From assembly GCA_015055805.1 (NCBI GenBank), contig SVHN01000001.1, positions 241,982-305,981 on the forward strand: a DNA stretch of 64,000 nucleotides. Reading direction: 5' to 3'. Position 1 is the stretch's first letter. Each line of letters opens with the position of its first letter. Shown one piece after another: positions 25,633 through 34,573 of the stretch. Made by a program: the position numbers and the translations under genes. The notes beneath the pieces were generated by a model. The model did not search any database. It saw only the letters and a program-made list of their open reading frames with translations, and was not told the DNA's origin. This DNA comes from Clostridiales bacterium. GTDB taxonomy: Bacteria; Bacillota; Clostridia; Christensenellales; Borkfalkiaceae.

Positions 25633-27567
25633 ATGACTAAGAAAAACGTATTGTTAAAACTTCTAGTTTTCTGTTCAGCAATCTGTATGGCGTTATGCGC
25701 GTTTACGTTTATACCCAAACAGACCTTAGCAGCAACCGACCTTCCTTCTGTATCCACAATCTATATGAGCGAGGGCGCAGAAGTAAGATTAAAGTCCACT
25801 GATGGTGAATATAAAGACGTTACGGGTATTCGTTTTACTATGCTAGTAAATAAAGATTACTATGATGAATTAACCGATTCTAAACTAACTATTTACGTTG
25901 ACGAAGCAACCGTAAAGACCGAAGCCGATATGAAAGATAGTGCAAAAGCATCAACTTCACGCTTTACTTATAACTGCGAAAAACTCGTTACGCACGCGGC
26001 AGGCGAAAAGGCGCAAGAGGCAGTTTATAGCTTTAACGCTGTCGTTGCAGGTCTTCCGTCAGAAAACTTCGGTACTAAACTTATAGCAAACGGCTGTATT
26101 AAAGTAGGTAATAGTGAGCCTGTTTTTGCAACTAATCCTCAAACCAGATCAATATCACAGGTTGCAAGTAGCGCGCTTGCAGATAATATCGCAGACGACG
26201 AGTTCGGCACGTTAAAATCATACGTGGACGGAGCAGTTGACGTATCCAACTTTAAGTTTGGCAACACTTCTATTACTACCGACCTTTATAAAACGGCAGA
26301 ACCCACCGTCAACGCAACTATACCCGAGAACTTAACACCTATTTGGACTAGTAGCGACACAGAAGTTGCAACGGTAAATCAAAACGGTGAAATAACCCGT
26401 GGCGAAAAACTTGGCACAACGACCATAACGGCAAAACTCGGCACAATAAGCCGCACGGCAACAGTCAAGGTTGGCGAACCTAACGTCAATAAGGTTGTAA
26501 ATGGAACACATAAAAATTATAGTGTTAATAATGACACTTCTTTACTAGGTTTTGCTAGTGCTGATACATTGACAGACTTTACAGGTGAAACCTACATGGG
26601 AAATGCCGCAACAGTTAAGCCTGTTTCGTCCTATTCTATAGGATATAAGGTTAAAAACAATTACACGTTAGACGAACTTAATAGAATTGCAGAAGATTAT
26701 AATACTGTTACGTTATATTACGCTGTAAATCTTACTGAATTAGCAAGTGGCGGATATCTAAATTTCTTGACTTCGAAAAACTATAATTCTTTCACGGAAA
26801 ATAGCTTTTTTGGTAAGGCTGGTATTTATGGGACAAAGTATGTAAGTGCAAATAAAGTATGGAACAAGGTTTCTATAAGCATATCTGATTATATTGCTAT
26901 AGCAACAGAAAGCGAAGGAGTAGCAACGTCTTCCGTGGTCTTATTTGGGTTAGGTAATCCAAGCAATATAAGTGCGGATAGTTCAAAAATCTATATCAGC
27001 GACATTATTTTTGAATTAGTTGTTTCTCCAGAAATACTTACTGTAACTTCAGCTAACTATAAAACGTTTAATTATAATGGAAACACAACTACAACTTATT
27101 TAAATTATGCAGCGGCAGGATCTACTGAATTGAGTGCTATAAGTGGTGACTATGAAGGTAATGCGGCTAGATATAAACCAGTAGGTGCTTTTAACGGAGA
27201 GTATAGAGTACTTAATACTTTGACACAAACAGATTTTGCTACGTTAAAAAAAGTATATAATAGCGTTTCTTTATGGTGGGCGTTCAGTTTAACTAAAACT
27301 GCAGACAGTCATTATATAAATTTCCTTGCTGAATCTGGCGGCGGCAAAAGTTTCCTTTTGACTGCGGGAATATCAAGTACGAGGTCCACAACTTCTAATA
27401 AGCATCAAGTGTGGCAAAAGGCAACTATTTCAATAGATGATTATATAGCTCTTTTAGAAGCGAATAATTATACTCATTGCGTATTATTCGGATTAGGTGG
27501 ACCTGTTGGAATTGATCAAAGCAATTCTGCTATCTACATCGGCGATATATTCTTTGAAAACGTTTAA
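25633..27567 (+). CDS. Secreted protein: GIRF domain, bacterial Ig (Big2) domain and two beta-sandwich modules (operon A)
   Basis: 644 residues. Signal peptide with probable cleavage after LAA (near 34), no lipobox. An N-terminal domain (about 40-190) begins 'GAEVRLK...GIRFTMLV' and is shared with 43094 and 45415. A Big2 Ig domain follows (about 225-285, 'PIWTSSDTEVATVNQNGEI'). Two copies of the roughly 175-residue module of lipoprotein 23598 end the protein ('GYKVKNNYTLDEL...WNKVSISISDYIAI' and 'GEYRVLNTLTQTDF...WQKATISIDDYIALLEA'). No anchor signal. Starts 13 bases after the tail peptide. Likely a cell-surface or released glycan-binding protein. Codon use is noticeably more A/T-rich in the module region (about 26490 onward), hinting at a separate origin for that half. 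Confidence 0.78.
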   Translation: MTKKNVLLKLLVFCSAICMALCAFTFIPKQTLAATDLPSVSTIYMSEGAEVRLKSTDGEYKDVTGIRFTMLVNKDYYDELTDSKLTIYVDEATVKTEADMKDSAKASTSRFTYNCEKLVTHAAGEKAQEAVYSFNAVVAGLPSENFGTKLIANGCIKVGNSEPVFATNPQTRSISQVASSALADNIADDEFGTLKSYVDGAVDVSNFKFGNTSITTDLYKTAEPTVNATIPENLTPIWTSSDTEVATVNQNGEITRGEKLGTTTITAKLGTISRTATVKVGEPNVNKVVNGTHKNYSVNNDTSLLGFASADTLTDFTGETYMGNAATVKPVSSYSIGYKVKNNYTLDELNRIAEDYNTVTLYYAVNLTELASGGYLNFLTSKNYNSFTENSFFGKAGIYGTKYVSANKVWNKVSISISDYIAIATESEGVATSSVVLFGLGNPSNISADSSKIYISDIIFELVVSPEILTVTSANYKTFNYNGNTTTTYLNYAAAGSTELSAISGDYEGNAARYKPVGAFNGEYRVLNTLTQTDFATLKKVYNSVSLWWAFSLTKTADSHYINFLAESGGGKSFLLTAGISSTRSTTSNKHQVWQKATISIDDYIALLEANNYTHCVLFGLGGPVGIDQSNSAIYIGDIFFENV

Positions 27568-27598
27568 GAATAATAATAACAATTAATTAAAAGCACGA

Positions 27599-27624
27599 CC
27601 GACCGTGTAAAATAGCACGGTCGG
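27599..27624 (+). terminator. Hairpin between the secreted protein and GH20 genes (weak terminator or processing site)
   Basis: 9-bp perfect stem CCGACCGTG / CACGGTCGG with an 8-base loop, followed by GTTTGG rather than a clean T run. Probably partial termination or mRNA stabilisation. Confidence 0.5.
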
Positions 27625-27679
27625 GTTTGGTGCGCAAAATATCACAAAAAATCTTAGCAAAAATTAGGAGAAAAGGACA

Positions 27680-29242
27680 ATGAAACGTTACGGCGTGATG
27701 CTTGACTGTTCAAGAAACGGAGTTATGAAAGTAAGCGAAGTCAAGCACATGATTGATGCCTTAAGTAAAATGGGCTATAATGCGCTTGAACTTTACACCG
27801 AAGATACTTTTGAGATTAAGGACGAGCCTTACTTTGGTTATATGCGTGGTAGATATACGGCAGAAGAAATTAAGGAGATTGACGCTTACGCTATAAGTAA
27901 AGGCGTTGAGTTAATTCCTTGTATACAGACCTTAGCGCATTTTACCAGCCTTGTACGCCATCGCGAGTATAGGGACGTTTTGGACGTCAACGATATTTTG
28001 CTTATTGACGAGCCTAAAACCTACCAACTTATAGATAAAATATTTAAGACTTTAGCGGAGAATTTTTCATCAAGGCTTGTAAATATAGGTATGGACGAGG
28101 CGCATATGATGGGCAAGGGGAAATTCCTAGATAAGTATGGTTATCAAGACCGTTTGGAAGTTTTCGTTCGTCACCTAAATAAAGTAGTTGATATTGCAAA
28201 AAAATACGGATTTACTACGCATATGTGGAGCGATATGTTTTTTAGGCTTGCAAACAACGGTGAGCCTTACGGAAAAAATATAAAGATACCACAGCATATA
28301 GTAGACAAAATCCCCGAAGACGTAACGCTAGCGTACTGGGATTATTATCACTACAATAAGAGCGATTACGACAGCATGTTCAAAACCTATTCAGAAATCG
28401 GCGCGCCCGTATGGTTTTTCGGCTCGGTTTGGACGTGTTGTGGATTTGTTCCTCTGTGGGATAAAGTTTTCGACACCATGAAACCTGCGATAGAAAGCGC
28501 GATTGAGCACGATATAGACAATATCTTTTTCTGCGCTTGGGGCGACGGTGGAAGAGAGTGTTCGTACTTTGCGTCTTTGCCGTTATTTTATGCGTTAAAA
28601 CAATTTTCCGACGGCAACTTTGATTGTCAGAAAATTAAAGATGGCTTTTACAATTTGTTCGGCGTAGATATGGACGATTTTGCTCTATTGTCAAAAGTGA
28701 ACGGCGCAAAGGACAGAAGAGAATATATAAGTTCAATGCATCTTTATAACGATTGTCTTTTAGGTCTTAACGACGAATACGTTAAAGATAACGGGGCGGT
28801 TAATTATGCAGAATACACTAAGCAGCTTACCGCAGCCGTAGAGAGAACGGGCGAATTTTCTTACATATTCGATTGTATTGCAGCACTAAGTAGCGTTTTA
28901 GAATTAAAGTACGATTTCGGTGTTAGATTAAGAAATGCGTATGCGTCAGGCAAACCCGCGTTAAAACCGTTTATAGACGAGTGTGACGAGATAATTAATA
29001 GAATTGAAAAGTTCTATTGGAAACTAAAAATTATGTGGCATAAAGAAAACAAGTCGTTTGGGTTTGAAGTTCAAACGGTAAGGATCGGCGGTGTTATTCA
29101 AAGGCTTAAAGACTGTAAAGAGCGTATAAGCGATTATCTTTCTGACGTGGTTGACAGTATCGAAGAACTTACGCAAGATACGCTGTCACACCCCGAATAC
29201 GATACTCAGTATTTTACTCTAATGAGCGCAGGCACCATTTAG
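27680..29242 (+). CDS. Glycoside hydrolase family 20-type protein (beta-N-acetylhexosaminidase-like)
   Basis: 520 residues consisting of a GH20-like TIM barrel plus a helical C-terminal part, no signal peptide. The barrel opens with 'GVMLDCSRNGVM' and 'MIDALSKMGYNALELYTEDTFE'. The adjacent Asp-Glu catalytic pair of GH20 is at D139-E140 in 'NIGMDEAHMMGKGK'; the conserved His strand is 'IPCIQTLAHF'; 'THMWSDMFF' and 'LAYWDYYHY' supply aromatic subsite residues. GH20 enzymes use substrate-assisted catalysis on terminal beta-GlcNAc/GalNAc, though compact relatives of this type may prefer other sugars. Ribosome site AGGAGAAAAGG. Paralogue of 31539 in operon B, which retains the extra N-terminal domain. 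Confidence 0.82.
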   Translation: MKRYGVMLDCSRNGVMKVSEVKHMIDALSKMGYNALELYTEDTFEIKDEPYFGYMRGRYTAEEIKEIDAYAISKGVELIPCIQTLAHFTSLVRHREYRDVLDVNDILLIDEPKTYQLIDKIFKTLAENFSSRLVNIGMDEAHMMGKGKFLDKYGYQDRLEVFVRHLNKVVDIAKKYGFTTHMWSDMFFRLANNGEPYGKNIKIPQHIVDKIPEDVTLAYWDYYHYNKSDYDSMFKTYSEIGAPVWFFGSVWTCCGFVPLWDKVFDTMKPAIESAIEHDIDNIFFCAWGDGGRECSYFASLPLFYALKQFSDGNFDCQKIKDGFYNLFGVDMDDFALLSKVNGAKDRREYISSMHLYNDCLLGLNDEYVKDNGAVNYAEYTKQLTAAVERTGEFSYIFDCIAALSSVLELKYDFGVRLRNAYASGKPALKPFIDECDEIINRIEKFYWKLKIMWHKENKSFGFEVQTVRIGGVIQRLKDCKERISDYLSDVVDSIEELTQDTLSHPEYDTQYFTLMSAGTI

Positions 29243-29262
29243 CGATATTAAAGGGAAAAGAT

Positions 29263-30378
29263 ATGGAAAGAATAAACGTAACACCTAATGACGGATACGA
29301 ATACTTTTTCGGTTATTACGATCTGCAACCGTTTGACAAAACTAATTCAATGCACCTAGCGCATAGGGTAAAATTTCGCGATAGACTTCCCTTAAAAACT
29401 GATATTGCAGATATCGGGTATATAAATATAGCAGAAAAAAAGTTTTATAAAATAGCCGAAACTTGTTCGTGGAACTTTCAGCAAGGCGCACTACTTAGTT
29501 GGTTTGAAGACGGAAAAAGCGTTTTATTTAACGACTTCGACGGTGAAAAATTTATTTCTCGCGTGGTCGGTATCGATGGAAAGGAAATTCGCAGATATTC
29601 TATGCCGCTCGGTGCGGTAAGTAAAGACAGAAAGAAAGGTTTATCCATTAACTTTGCTAGAATTTTTGATTTTAGACCAGGTTACGGCTACTCTAATATT
29701 AAAGACGAGTATTTTTCGGATAACGCGCCGAAGACCGACGGTATTTTTGAAGTCGATTTAATTTTAGGCAACAGCCGTTTGGTTTCGTCATACTTTGATA
29801 TGAAAAAGATATTTTCCGAACCGCCCTTTACGGATAGCAAATTAGTGGTAAATCATATAACCTTTAATCGGTCGGGAACAGAGTTTGTAATCCTATTGAG
29901 AAACTTCCCCGAAACAGGCAAAAAATGGGGTACGGTGCTTGCTGTGGGCGACTTAAACGGCAATTTCCGTCAAATGACAAAATTTCAGGTCAACTCTCAT
30001 TATTCTTTTAAGGACGATAAAACTCTTGCTATATGGTCGGGACTTCCCGAATACGGTGTGTATTTTTTCGATCTGATAAGTGGAGAGAAGAAAAGACTAA
30101 GAAACCATATAACTGATAAAGGCGATATTCACGTCAATTTTGCGCCCGACGGCAAGTCGTTTATAGGCGACGGATACGTCGAAGAAGGCGGCGTCCGTTC
30201 GGTTTATAGGTATGAAATGGAATCTGACCGCATGGAAAAACTTTTTTCGGTGTATAGTGAACCAGCAAAAAATACTGACGTTAGGTGTGATTTGCACGCA
30301 AGATTTTCTATTGACGGAAAATTATTGTCGTATGATACAACCGAAAATTCAAGAAGAGAAATTTACGTATGTAAATAA
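29263..30378 (+). CDS. Beta-propeller protein (TolB/oligogalacturonate-lyase-like), function unknown
   Basis: 371 residues with recurring blade-like patterns ('GALLSWFEDGKSVLFND', 'HITFNRSGTEFVILL', 'HYSFKDDKTLAIWSG', 'DIHVNFAPDGKSFIGDGY', 'HARFSIDGKLLSYDT'), consistent with a six- or seven-bladed propeller without a signal peptide. The general pattern recalls cytoplasmic oligogalacturonate lyases (PL22) and TolB-like proteins, and conserved His residues at blade starts could bind a metal, but I cannot confirm a catalytic set. Twenty bases after the GH20 gene; last gene of operon A before a double terminator. Confidence 0.6.
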   Translation: MERINVTPNDGYEYFFGYYDLQPFDKTNSMHLAHRVKFRDRLPLKTDIADIGYINIAEKKFYKIAETCSWNFQQGALLSWFEDGKSVLFNDFDGEKFISRVVGIDGKEIRRYSMPLGAVSKDRKKGLSINFARIFDFRPGYGYSNIKDEYFSDNAPKTDGIFEVDLILGNSRLVSSYFDMKKIFSEPPFTDSKLVVNHITFNRSGTEFVILLRNFPETGKKWGTVLAVGDLNGNFRQMTKFQVNSHYSFKDDKTLAIWSGLPEYGVYFFDLISGEKKRLRNHITDKGDIHVNFAPDGKSFIGDGYVEEGGVRSVYRYEMESDRMEKLFSVYSEPAKNTDVRCDLHARFSIDGKLLSYDTTENSRREIYVCK

Positions 30379-30407
30379 AAACAGAATAGTTCAAATAAAA
30401 AAACCAA

Positions 30408-30470
30408 CCGCTTAGCCTTTTGCTAAGCGGCAAAAAAGGTCGGTGATAAGTTTATCACCGACCTTTTTTA
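30408..30470. terminator. Double, bidirectional terminator between operon A and the minus-strand regulator
   Basis: Hairpin 1 (30408-30430, CCGCTTAGC / GCTAAGCGG) is followed by hairpin 2 (30432-30469), an almost perfect 18-bp stem with A6 on the left and T6 on the right, so it terminates both converging transcripts. Confidence 0.9.
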
Positions 30471-30479
30471 TGTATAACG

Positions 30480-31361
30480 TTATTTGTTAGAGAACTTTTT
30501 TCTGAATTGTAATGGGGAAAAGCCTGTGCGTTTTTTAAATATTTTTATGAAATAATTGTAATTCGGGAACCCTGTTTCAGAAGCGATAGTATCTATTGTT
30601 TTATTACTTTTACTAAGTAAATTTTTGGCTTTTTCAATGCGTTTTTTAATGATATAGTTGTGGACAGAATCGTGGAAATTTTCTTTAAAAATACTATGAA
30701 GTTTTTGCTTGTTTGTAAAGAAAACGGTGCATAAATGGTCGGTAGTAAGATTTTCTGATAGATTGTCTAAAATATATTCTTTAATCTGTGCAGAAAGTTC
30801 ATTGCTTCTAACTTCTAAAAAATGTTCACGAAGTATATGCTGTATGCAAATATTTAAAATATTAAGCGCAGATTCTACGGTAGACTTACTTAATACTGGT
30901 AATTTACTGTATAAGTTAAGTAGCGTCGTTTGGTCTAAAGAATATTTTTTAGCAGTTTCTTTAATTTTTTCAGTTGAAGAATATTTTCCTTCGGCATCAA
31001 TAAACATACCGCACATAATGTAGCCTACGATAACGTTATCAAGAAAGATGGGGGTGATGATTTCGCATAATCCAGCATGACAGGTTATGATAATCGTTCG
31101 CTTTTCTTTTTTAGCTTGGTTTAAATAGAACAGGTCGTTTTTACGACAAATGTCTTTAGAAACGTTTTCGTGAATATAATGACAAAAATGCATTGACGAT
31201 GCGTCGTATGAATTCGTTCCTACTTGAATAGAGTCGTCGGTTGTAAAAGTTGTAGACTCAAGTAAAACGTCGTCAAAAGCAAGACTTGCAGTTAAATTGG
31301 TGCAGTTAGAAAAGTCGTTTAGTAGTTTTAAAATTTTCGAATGATTGTATTTTATATTCAT
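30480..31361 (-). CDS. AraC family regulator with PocR sensor domain
   Basis: 293 residues. The N-terminal domain matches the PocR ligand-binding fold: paired Cys/His elements ('HFCHYIHENVSKDICRKNDLF', 'TCHAGLCEIITPIFLDNVIVGYIMCGMF'). The C-terminal 100 residues are a two-motif AraC DNA-binding domain ('LTTDHLCTVFFTNKQKLHSIFKE', 'IDTIASETGFPNYNYFIKIFKKRTGFSPLQFRKK'). Divergent from operon B, so it probably activates the GH20/importer genes and senses a small carbohydrate-related ligand. A perfect promoter ends only 6 bases before the ATG and no ribosome site is possible, so translation appears leaderless. Confidence 0.9.
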   Translation of the reverse strand: MNIKYNHSKILKLLNDFSNCTNLTASLAFDDVLLESTTFTTDDSIQVGTNSYDASSMHFCHYIHENVSKDICRKNDLFYLNQAKKEKRTIIITCHAGLCEIITPIFLDNVIVGYIMCGMFIDAEGKYSSTEKIKETAKKYSLDQTTLLNLYSKLPVLSKSTVESALNILNICIQHILREHFLEVRSNELSAQIKEYILDNLSENLTTDHLCTVFFTNKQKLHSIFKENFHDSVHNYIIKKRIEKAKNLLSKSNKTIDTIASETGFPNYNYFIKIFKKRTGFSPLQFRKKFSNK

Positions 31362-31367
31362 ATTTGG

Positions 31368-31396
31368 ATTATAACACTAAGTAAATAACTTGTCAA
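31368..31396 (-). promoter_or_regulatory. Perfect-consensus promoter giving a leaderless regulator mRNA
   Basis: On the minus strand: TTGACA (31396-31391), 17-base spacer, TATAAT (31373-31368), then CCAAAT and ATG at 31361. The expected start point coincides with the start codon. Confidence 0.85.
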
Positions 31397-31489
31397 TTGA
31401 TGAGGAGAAATAATGTCTTATTTGATAAAAATATACAAAAGTGCAGTTTTTTGTTTTGATTTGATATATAAATGGAAAAAATTTAGAGT

Positions 31490-31528
31490 TATAATCAAAA
31501 AAACAATATAAAATGGTGTAATAGGATT
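31490..31528 (+). promoter_or_regulatory. Operon B -10 element and shared leader box (copy B)
   Basis: TATAAT at 31490-31495 has no recognisable -35 at the usual distance, suggesting activator dependence. The box TAAAATGGTGTAATAGGATT (31509-31528) differs from the operon A copy at one position. Confidence 0.55.
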
Positions 31529-31538
31529 TTAAGATTTT

Positions 31539-33380
31539 ATGGAGCAAATTTTCAAAGAATTAGTTGAGATAGGCTATGTATTTCCAGCTGAAACAGAATT
31601 TGTGTCGTCAAAAAACCGATTAAAAGTCAACGTTTTAAACGGGCGCGTACGCATAGACTATGCAAATATTCGTGACGTTGCGCGTGCAGGCTTGATACTC
31701 AAAACTTACGGCACGGACAGCGACTACGTTATTGAAGAAAAAAATGAATTTAAAGACGTATGCTTAATGGTGGACTGTTCGAGAAACGCAGTAAAAAATA
31801 TTCAAACGGTAAAAAAGCTTATTCGTAATCTTGCAATGATAGGCTATACTAGCTTAATGCTTTATACGGAAGATACGTATGAAGTAGAGAATGAGCCTAT
31901 GTTTGGATATCTTCGCGGCAGATACACGAAAGCCGAGATGAAAGAGTTAGATGCGTATGCTAATCAATGGGGAATAGAACTTATCCCTTGCATACAAACG
32001 CTAGCGCACTTAAATCAATTGACAAGATATAAATACTCGCATTTTAAATGTTTTGATTGCGAAGATATTTTGTTTGTTGGAGAAGAAAGAACGTACGCGC
32101 TTATCGACAATATGTTCAAAACGTTATCCGAGTGTTACGCAAGTAGAAGAATACATATCGGTATGGATGAAGCGTGGCTACTTGGACGTGGCAAATATCT
32201 TAATAAAAACGGGCTTGCGCCAAGGTTTGAAATTTTATGCGTACATTTGCAAAAGATATGTGAGATCGCAAGAAAATACGGCTTAAAACCGATAATGTGG
32301 AGCGATATGTTTTGGCGTACTGCTATTGAAGGTAGAAACGGTCACGATAAAAACGACGAAGTGTTAATACCGCAAGAGATACTAAATAAAATTCCTAAAG
32401 AAGTCACACTGTGCCATTGGGATTATCATTACGTAAACGCTGAAGAATATGGCAAATTATTAGGAATACATAAACAATTCAATAACGAGATTTGGTTTGC
32501 TGGTGGCACGGTGGAAGATATTAGAGGATTTATTCCACACCTTACCTATTCAAATAAGGTAGCCAAAGCAGCGATAGAGGCGGCGAAGAGTTTTAACATA
32601 AAGAGTTTAATGGAAACGGTGTGGGGAGATAACGGTGGAGAGTGTTCGCTTTTTGCAACTCTGCCTGCTATTATGTGTTATTCATATACGTCGCTCGGTT
32701 TGTCTAATGAGCGATTGGAGAGAGAATTTCAAGCGTTGACAGGTTATGACTATAACGAGTATATGCGTTTAGAAGAAGCGCAAACGTTTGGAAAATACAC
32801 CGAAGACCTTGGTAATCCGTCTAAATACGGTTTATATAACGACGTGTTTTTAGGTTACGCGGATACGGCAATAAGCACCGAAGATAAAAAGTATTTCACC
32901 AAAGCAAAGCAGTCAATAGCGAATTTAAAAAATGGTCAGTATGGATACGTTTTTGAAAGTGCGTATGACTTAAACGCAGTTTTGGAACTCAAATACGATA
33001 TGGGTCTTAGGCTTAGAAAGGCATATCAAGAGAAAGATAAAACCGAACTCAATAACTGTGCCGACGACTTATTGAAAACTATCGGCTTATTAGAAAAGTT
33101 TATTGAAAGTTATCGCAAACAATGGCTCACAGAAAACAAACCCAACGGCTTGGAAGTGCAGGAAATCCGTTTGTGTGGCTTGAAAGGGCGTTTAATAGGT
33201 TGTAGAGAAAGATTGATAGCCTACTTAAATGGCGAGATAGAAGAAATTCCTGAACTTAATGAAACGCTATTAGAACAAGCCGTGTCCAGAAAGTGTGCAG
33301 GAAATCGTTTAGATTTGTTTTCGCACGAAGCGATAGCAAGCGTTGGTGCATTCGACGGGTACACGGAAGTAGACGTATAA
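31539..33380 (+). CDS. Glycoside hydrolase family 20-type protein with N-terminal GH20b-like domain (operon B)
   Basis: 613 residues. About 70 N-terminal residues ('RLKVNVLNGRVRIDYANIRDVARAGLIL') look like the small alpha/beta domain that precedes GH20 barrels. The barrel follows closely the same pattern as 27680 ('CLMVDCSRNAVKNIQTVKKLI', 'LYTEDTYEVENEPMFGYLRGRYT'). Catalytic pair D210-E211 in 'HIGMDEAWLLGRGKYL'; aromatic subsites 'PIMWSDMFW' and 'LCHWDYHYVN'. No signal peptide, so it should act on imported oligosaccharides. Only a weak ribosome site (AGGA, 12 bases upstream), which overlaps the shared leader box. First gene of operon B; sugar specificity not provable from sequence. Confidence 0.82.
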   Translation: MEQIFKELVEIGYVFPAETEFVSSKNRLKVNVLNGRVRIDYANIRDVARAGLILKTYGTDSDYVIEEKNEFKDVCLMVDCSRNAVKNIQTVKKLIRNLAMIGYTSLMLYTEDTYEVENEPMFGYLRGRYTKAEMKELDAYANQWGIELIPCIQTLAHLNQLTRYKYSHFKCFDCEDILFVGEERTYALIDNMFKTLSECYASRRIHIGMDEAWLLGRGKYLNKNGLAPRFEILCVHLQKICEIARKYGLKPIMWSDMFWRTAIEGRNGHDKNDEVLIPQEILNKIPKEVTLCHWDYHYVNAEEYGKLLGIHKQFNNEIWFAGGTVEDIRGFIPHLTYSNKVAKAAIEAAKSFNIKSLMETVWGDNGGECSLFATLPAIMCYSYTSLGLSNERLEREFQALTGYDYNEYMRLEEAQTFGKYTEDLGNPSKYGLYNDVFLGYADTAISTEDKKYFTKAKQSIANLKNGQYGYVFESAYDLNAVLELKYDMGLRLRKAYQEKDKTELNNCADDLLKTIGLLEKFIESYRKQWLTENKPNGLEVQEIRLCGLKGRLIGCRERLIAYLNGEIEEIPELNETLLEQAVSRKCAGNRLDLFSHEAIASVGAFDGYTEVDV

Positions 33381-33403
33381 ACAACGTGGATACTTTGAAG
33401 ATG

Positions 33404-33452
33404 AAAGAAAAGGGCTAGCCCTTTTCTTTGACGAAAAAATCGTCAAAGAAAA
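33404..33452 (+). other. Two overlapping, mutually exclusive hairpins between GH20 and permease genes
   Basis: Hairpin 1 is a perfect 26-base palindrome (33404-33429) centred on GGGCTAGCCC. Hairpin 2 (33422-33452) pairs TTTTCTTTGACGA with TCGTCAAAGAAAA. They share TTTTCTTT, so only one can form at a time. No T tract follows hairpin 2. Could be an attenuator-like or mRNA-processing element. Confidence 0.6.
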
Positions 33453-33514
33453 AACTCTTGGCGGATTTATAATGCGGATTTATAATAACGCATGAAATAT
33501 AAAAAGGAGAAAAT

Positions 33515-34555
33515 ATGACGGCAACAGAAAAGAAAAACGAACAGTCGTTCGAGTATCAACGAACGAAAAAAGAGCGAGTCGGAGATTTTTTATACGAAAC
33601 TTCCCGAAAACTCTTTTGGAAGAACGGCAAAAAAACAGCCACAAATATGAGTGTAAAACGCGGTGATCAAATTTTTATCATAGCTATGCTTATTTTGCCT
33701 ATTATTAGTTGGGGAGTGTTTTGGCTTTACACGAATATTCAATCCATTTTTATGGCTTTTGAGCACCCGACAACGGGAGAATTGAGTTTTATTAACTTTA
33801 AAAACGTTTGGAACTTGATAACGAACCCTGCCAATACTACTTATTCTTTAAGTATTTCGATTATAAACACTTTGAAATATTTTGGGGTTATGATGCTTAT
33901 CAATACGCCGGTTTGTTTGATTATCGCGTATTTCTTCTATAAGAGAATAATGTGCTACAAACTGTTTAGAATTGTATTCTATTTGCCTGCGATTATTTCA
34001 GCTATTGTATATGTAACGGCGTTTCAGGAATTTATCAATCCTATTGGACCTCTTGGTCAAATTCAAAGATGGTTTGGTATAACGCCCGACCCCGTTGGAT
34101 TGTTGGCGAAAAACGAAACGGCAACCAATACCATTATGCTCTACTGTATATACACGGGTATGACTACCAACGTCTTGCTCTTTTCTAGCGGTATGGCGCG
34201 TATTCCCATTGAAGTGTTAGAGGCGGCTAAATTAGACGGTGTAGGTCCAGCTAGGGAATTAATGCAACTTATTTTCCCATTGATATGGCCTACGTTCTCT
34301 ACGCAAATGGTGTTTATGCTGACGGGTGTGTTCAGTTCGTCTGGACCGATTTTGCTTTTTACTAACGGTGCATACGACACGTCCACTATTTCGTACTGGA
34401 TATTTAGACAATTGTATGGAAGTGACGGAAACGGCGGTGGCGAAGGCGCATATTCGCTTGTAGCTTGCGTAGGGTTATGTTTCACAATGTTAGGTGTACC
34501 ACTTATTTTGTTGGTTAGAAAAATTGTTGAACGCATTGATCCTATAGAATACTAA
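33515..34555 (+). CDS. ABC sugar transporter permease 1, operon B
   Basis: 346 residues with a charged N-terminal extension of about 50 residues before the first of six membrane helices. The EAA loop reads 'VLEAAKLDGVGPARELMQLIFPLIWPTF'. Shares blocks with the operon A permease ('FYLPAIISAIVYVTAFQEFI', 'NETATNTIMLYC'). Ribosome site AAAAAGGAG. Partner of the 34574 permease and 35571 binding protein; no ATPase gene nearby. Confidence 0.92.
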   Translation: MTATEKKNEQSFEYQRTKKERVGDFLYETSRKLFWKNGKKTATNMSVKRGDQIFIIAMLILPIISWGVFWLYTNIQSIFMAFEHPTTGELSFINFKNVWNLITNPANTTYSLSISIINTLKYFGVMMLINTPVCLIIAYFFYKRIMCYKLFRIVFYLPAIISAIVYVTAFQEFINPIGPLGQIQRWFGITPDPVGLLAKNETATNTIMLYCIYTGMTTNVLLFSSGMARIPIEVLEAAKLDGVGPARELMQLIFPLIWPTFSTQMVFMLTGVFSSSGPILLFTNGAYDTSTISYWIFRQLYGSDGNGGGEGAYSLVACVGLCFTMLGVPLILLVRKIVERIDPIEY

Positions 34556-34573
34556 AAGGGGGAGAAGGAAAAA

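Noticed and set aside
31413-31511. 32-codon ORF (MSYLIKIYKS...) with AGGAG upstream, before operon B
   Set aside because: It covers the operon B -10 region and has no promoter of its own. Low-complexity Lys/Ile composition suggests chance.
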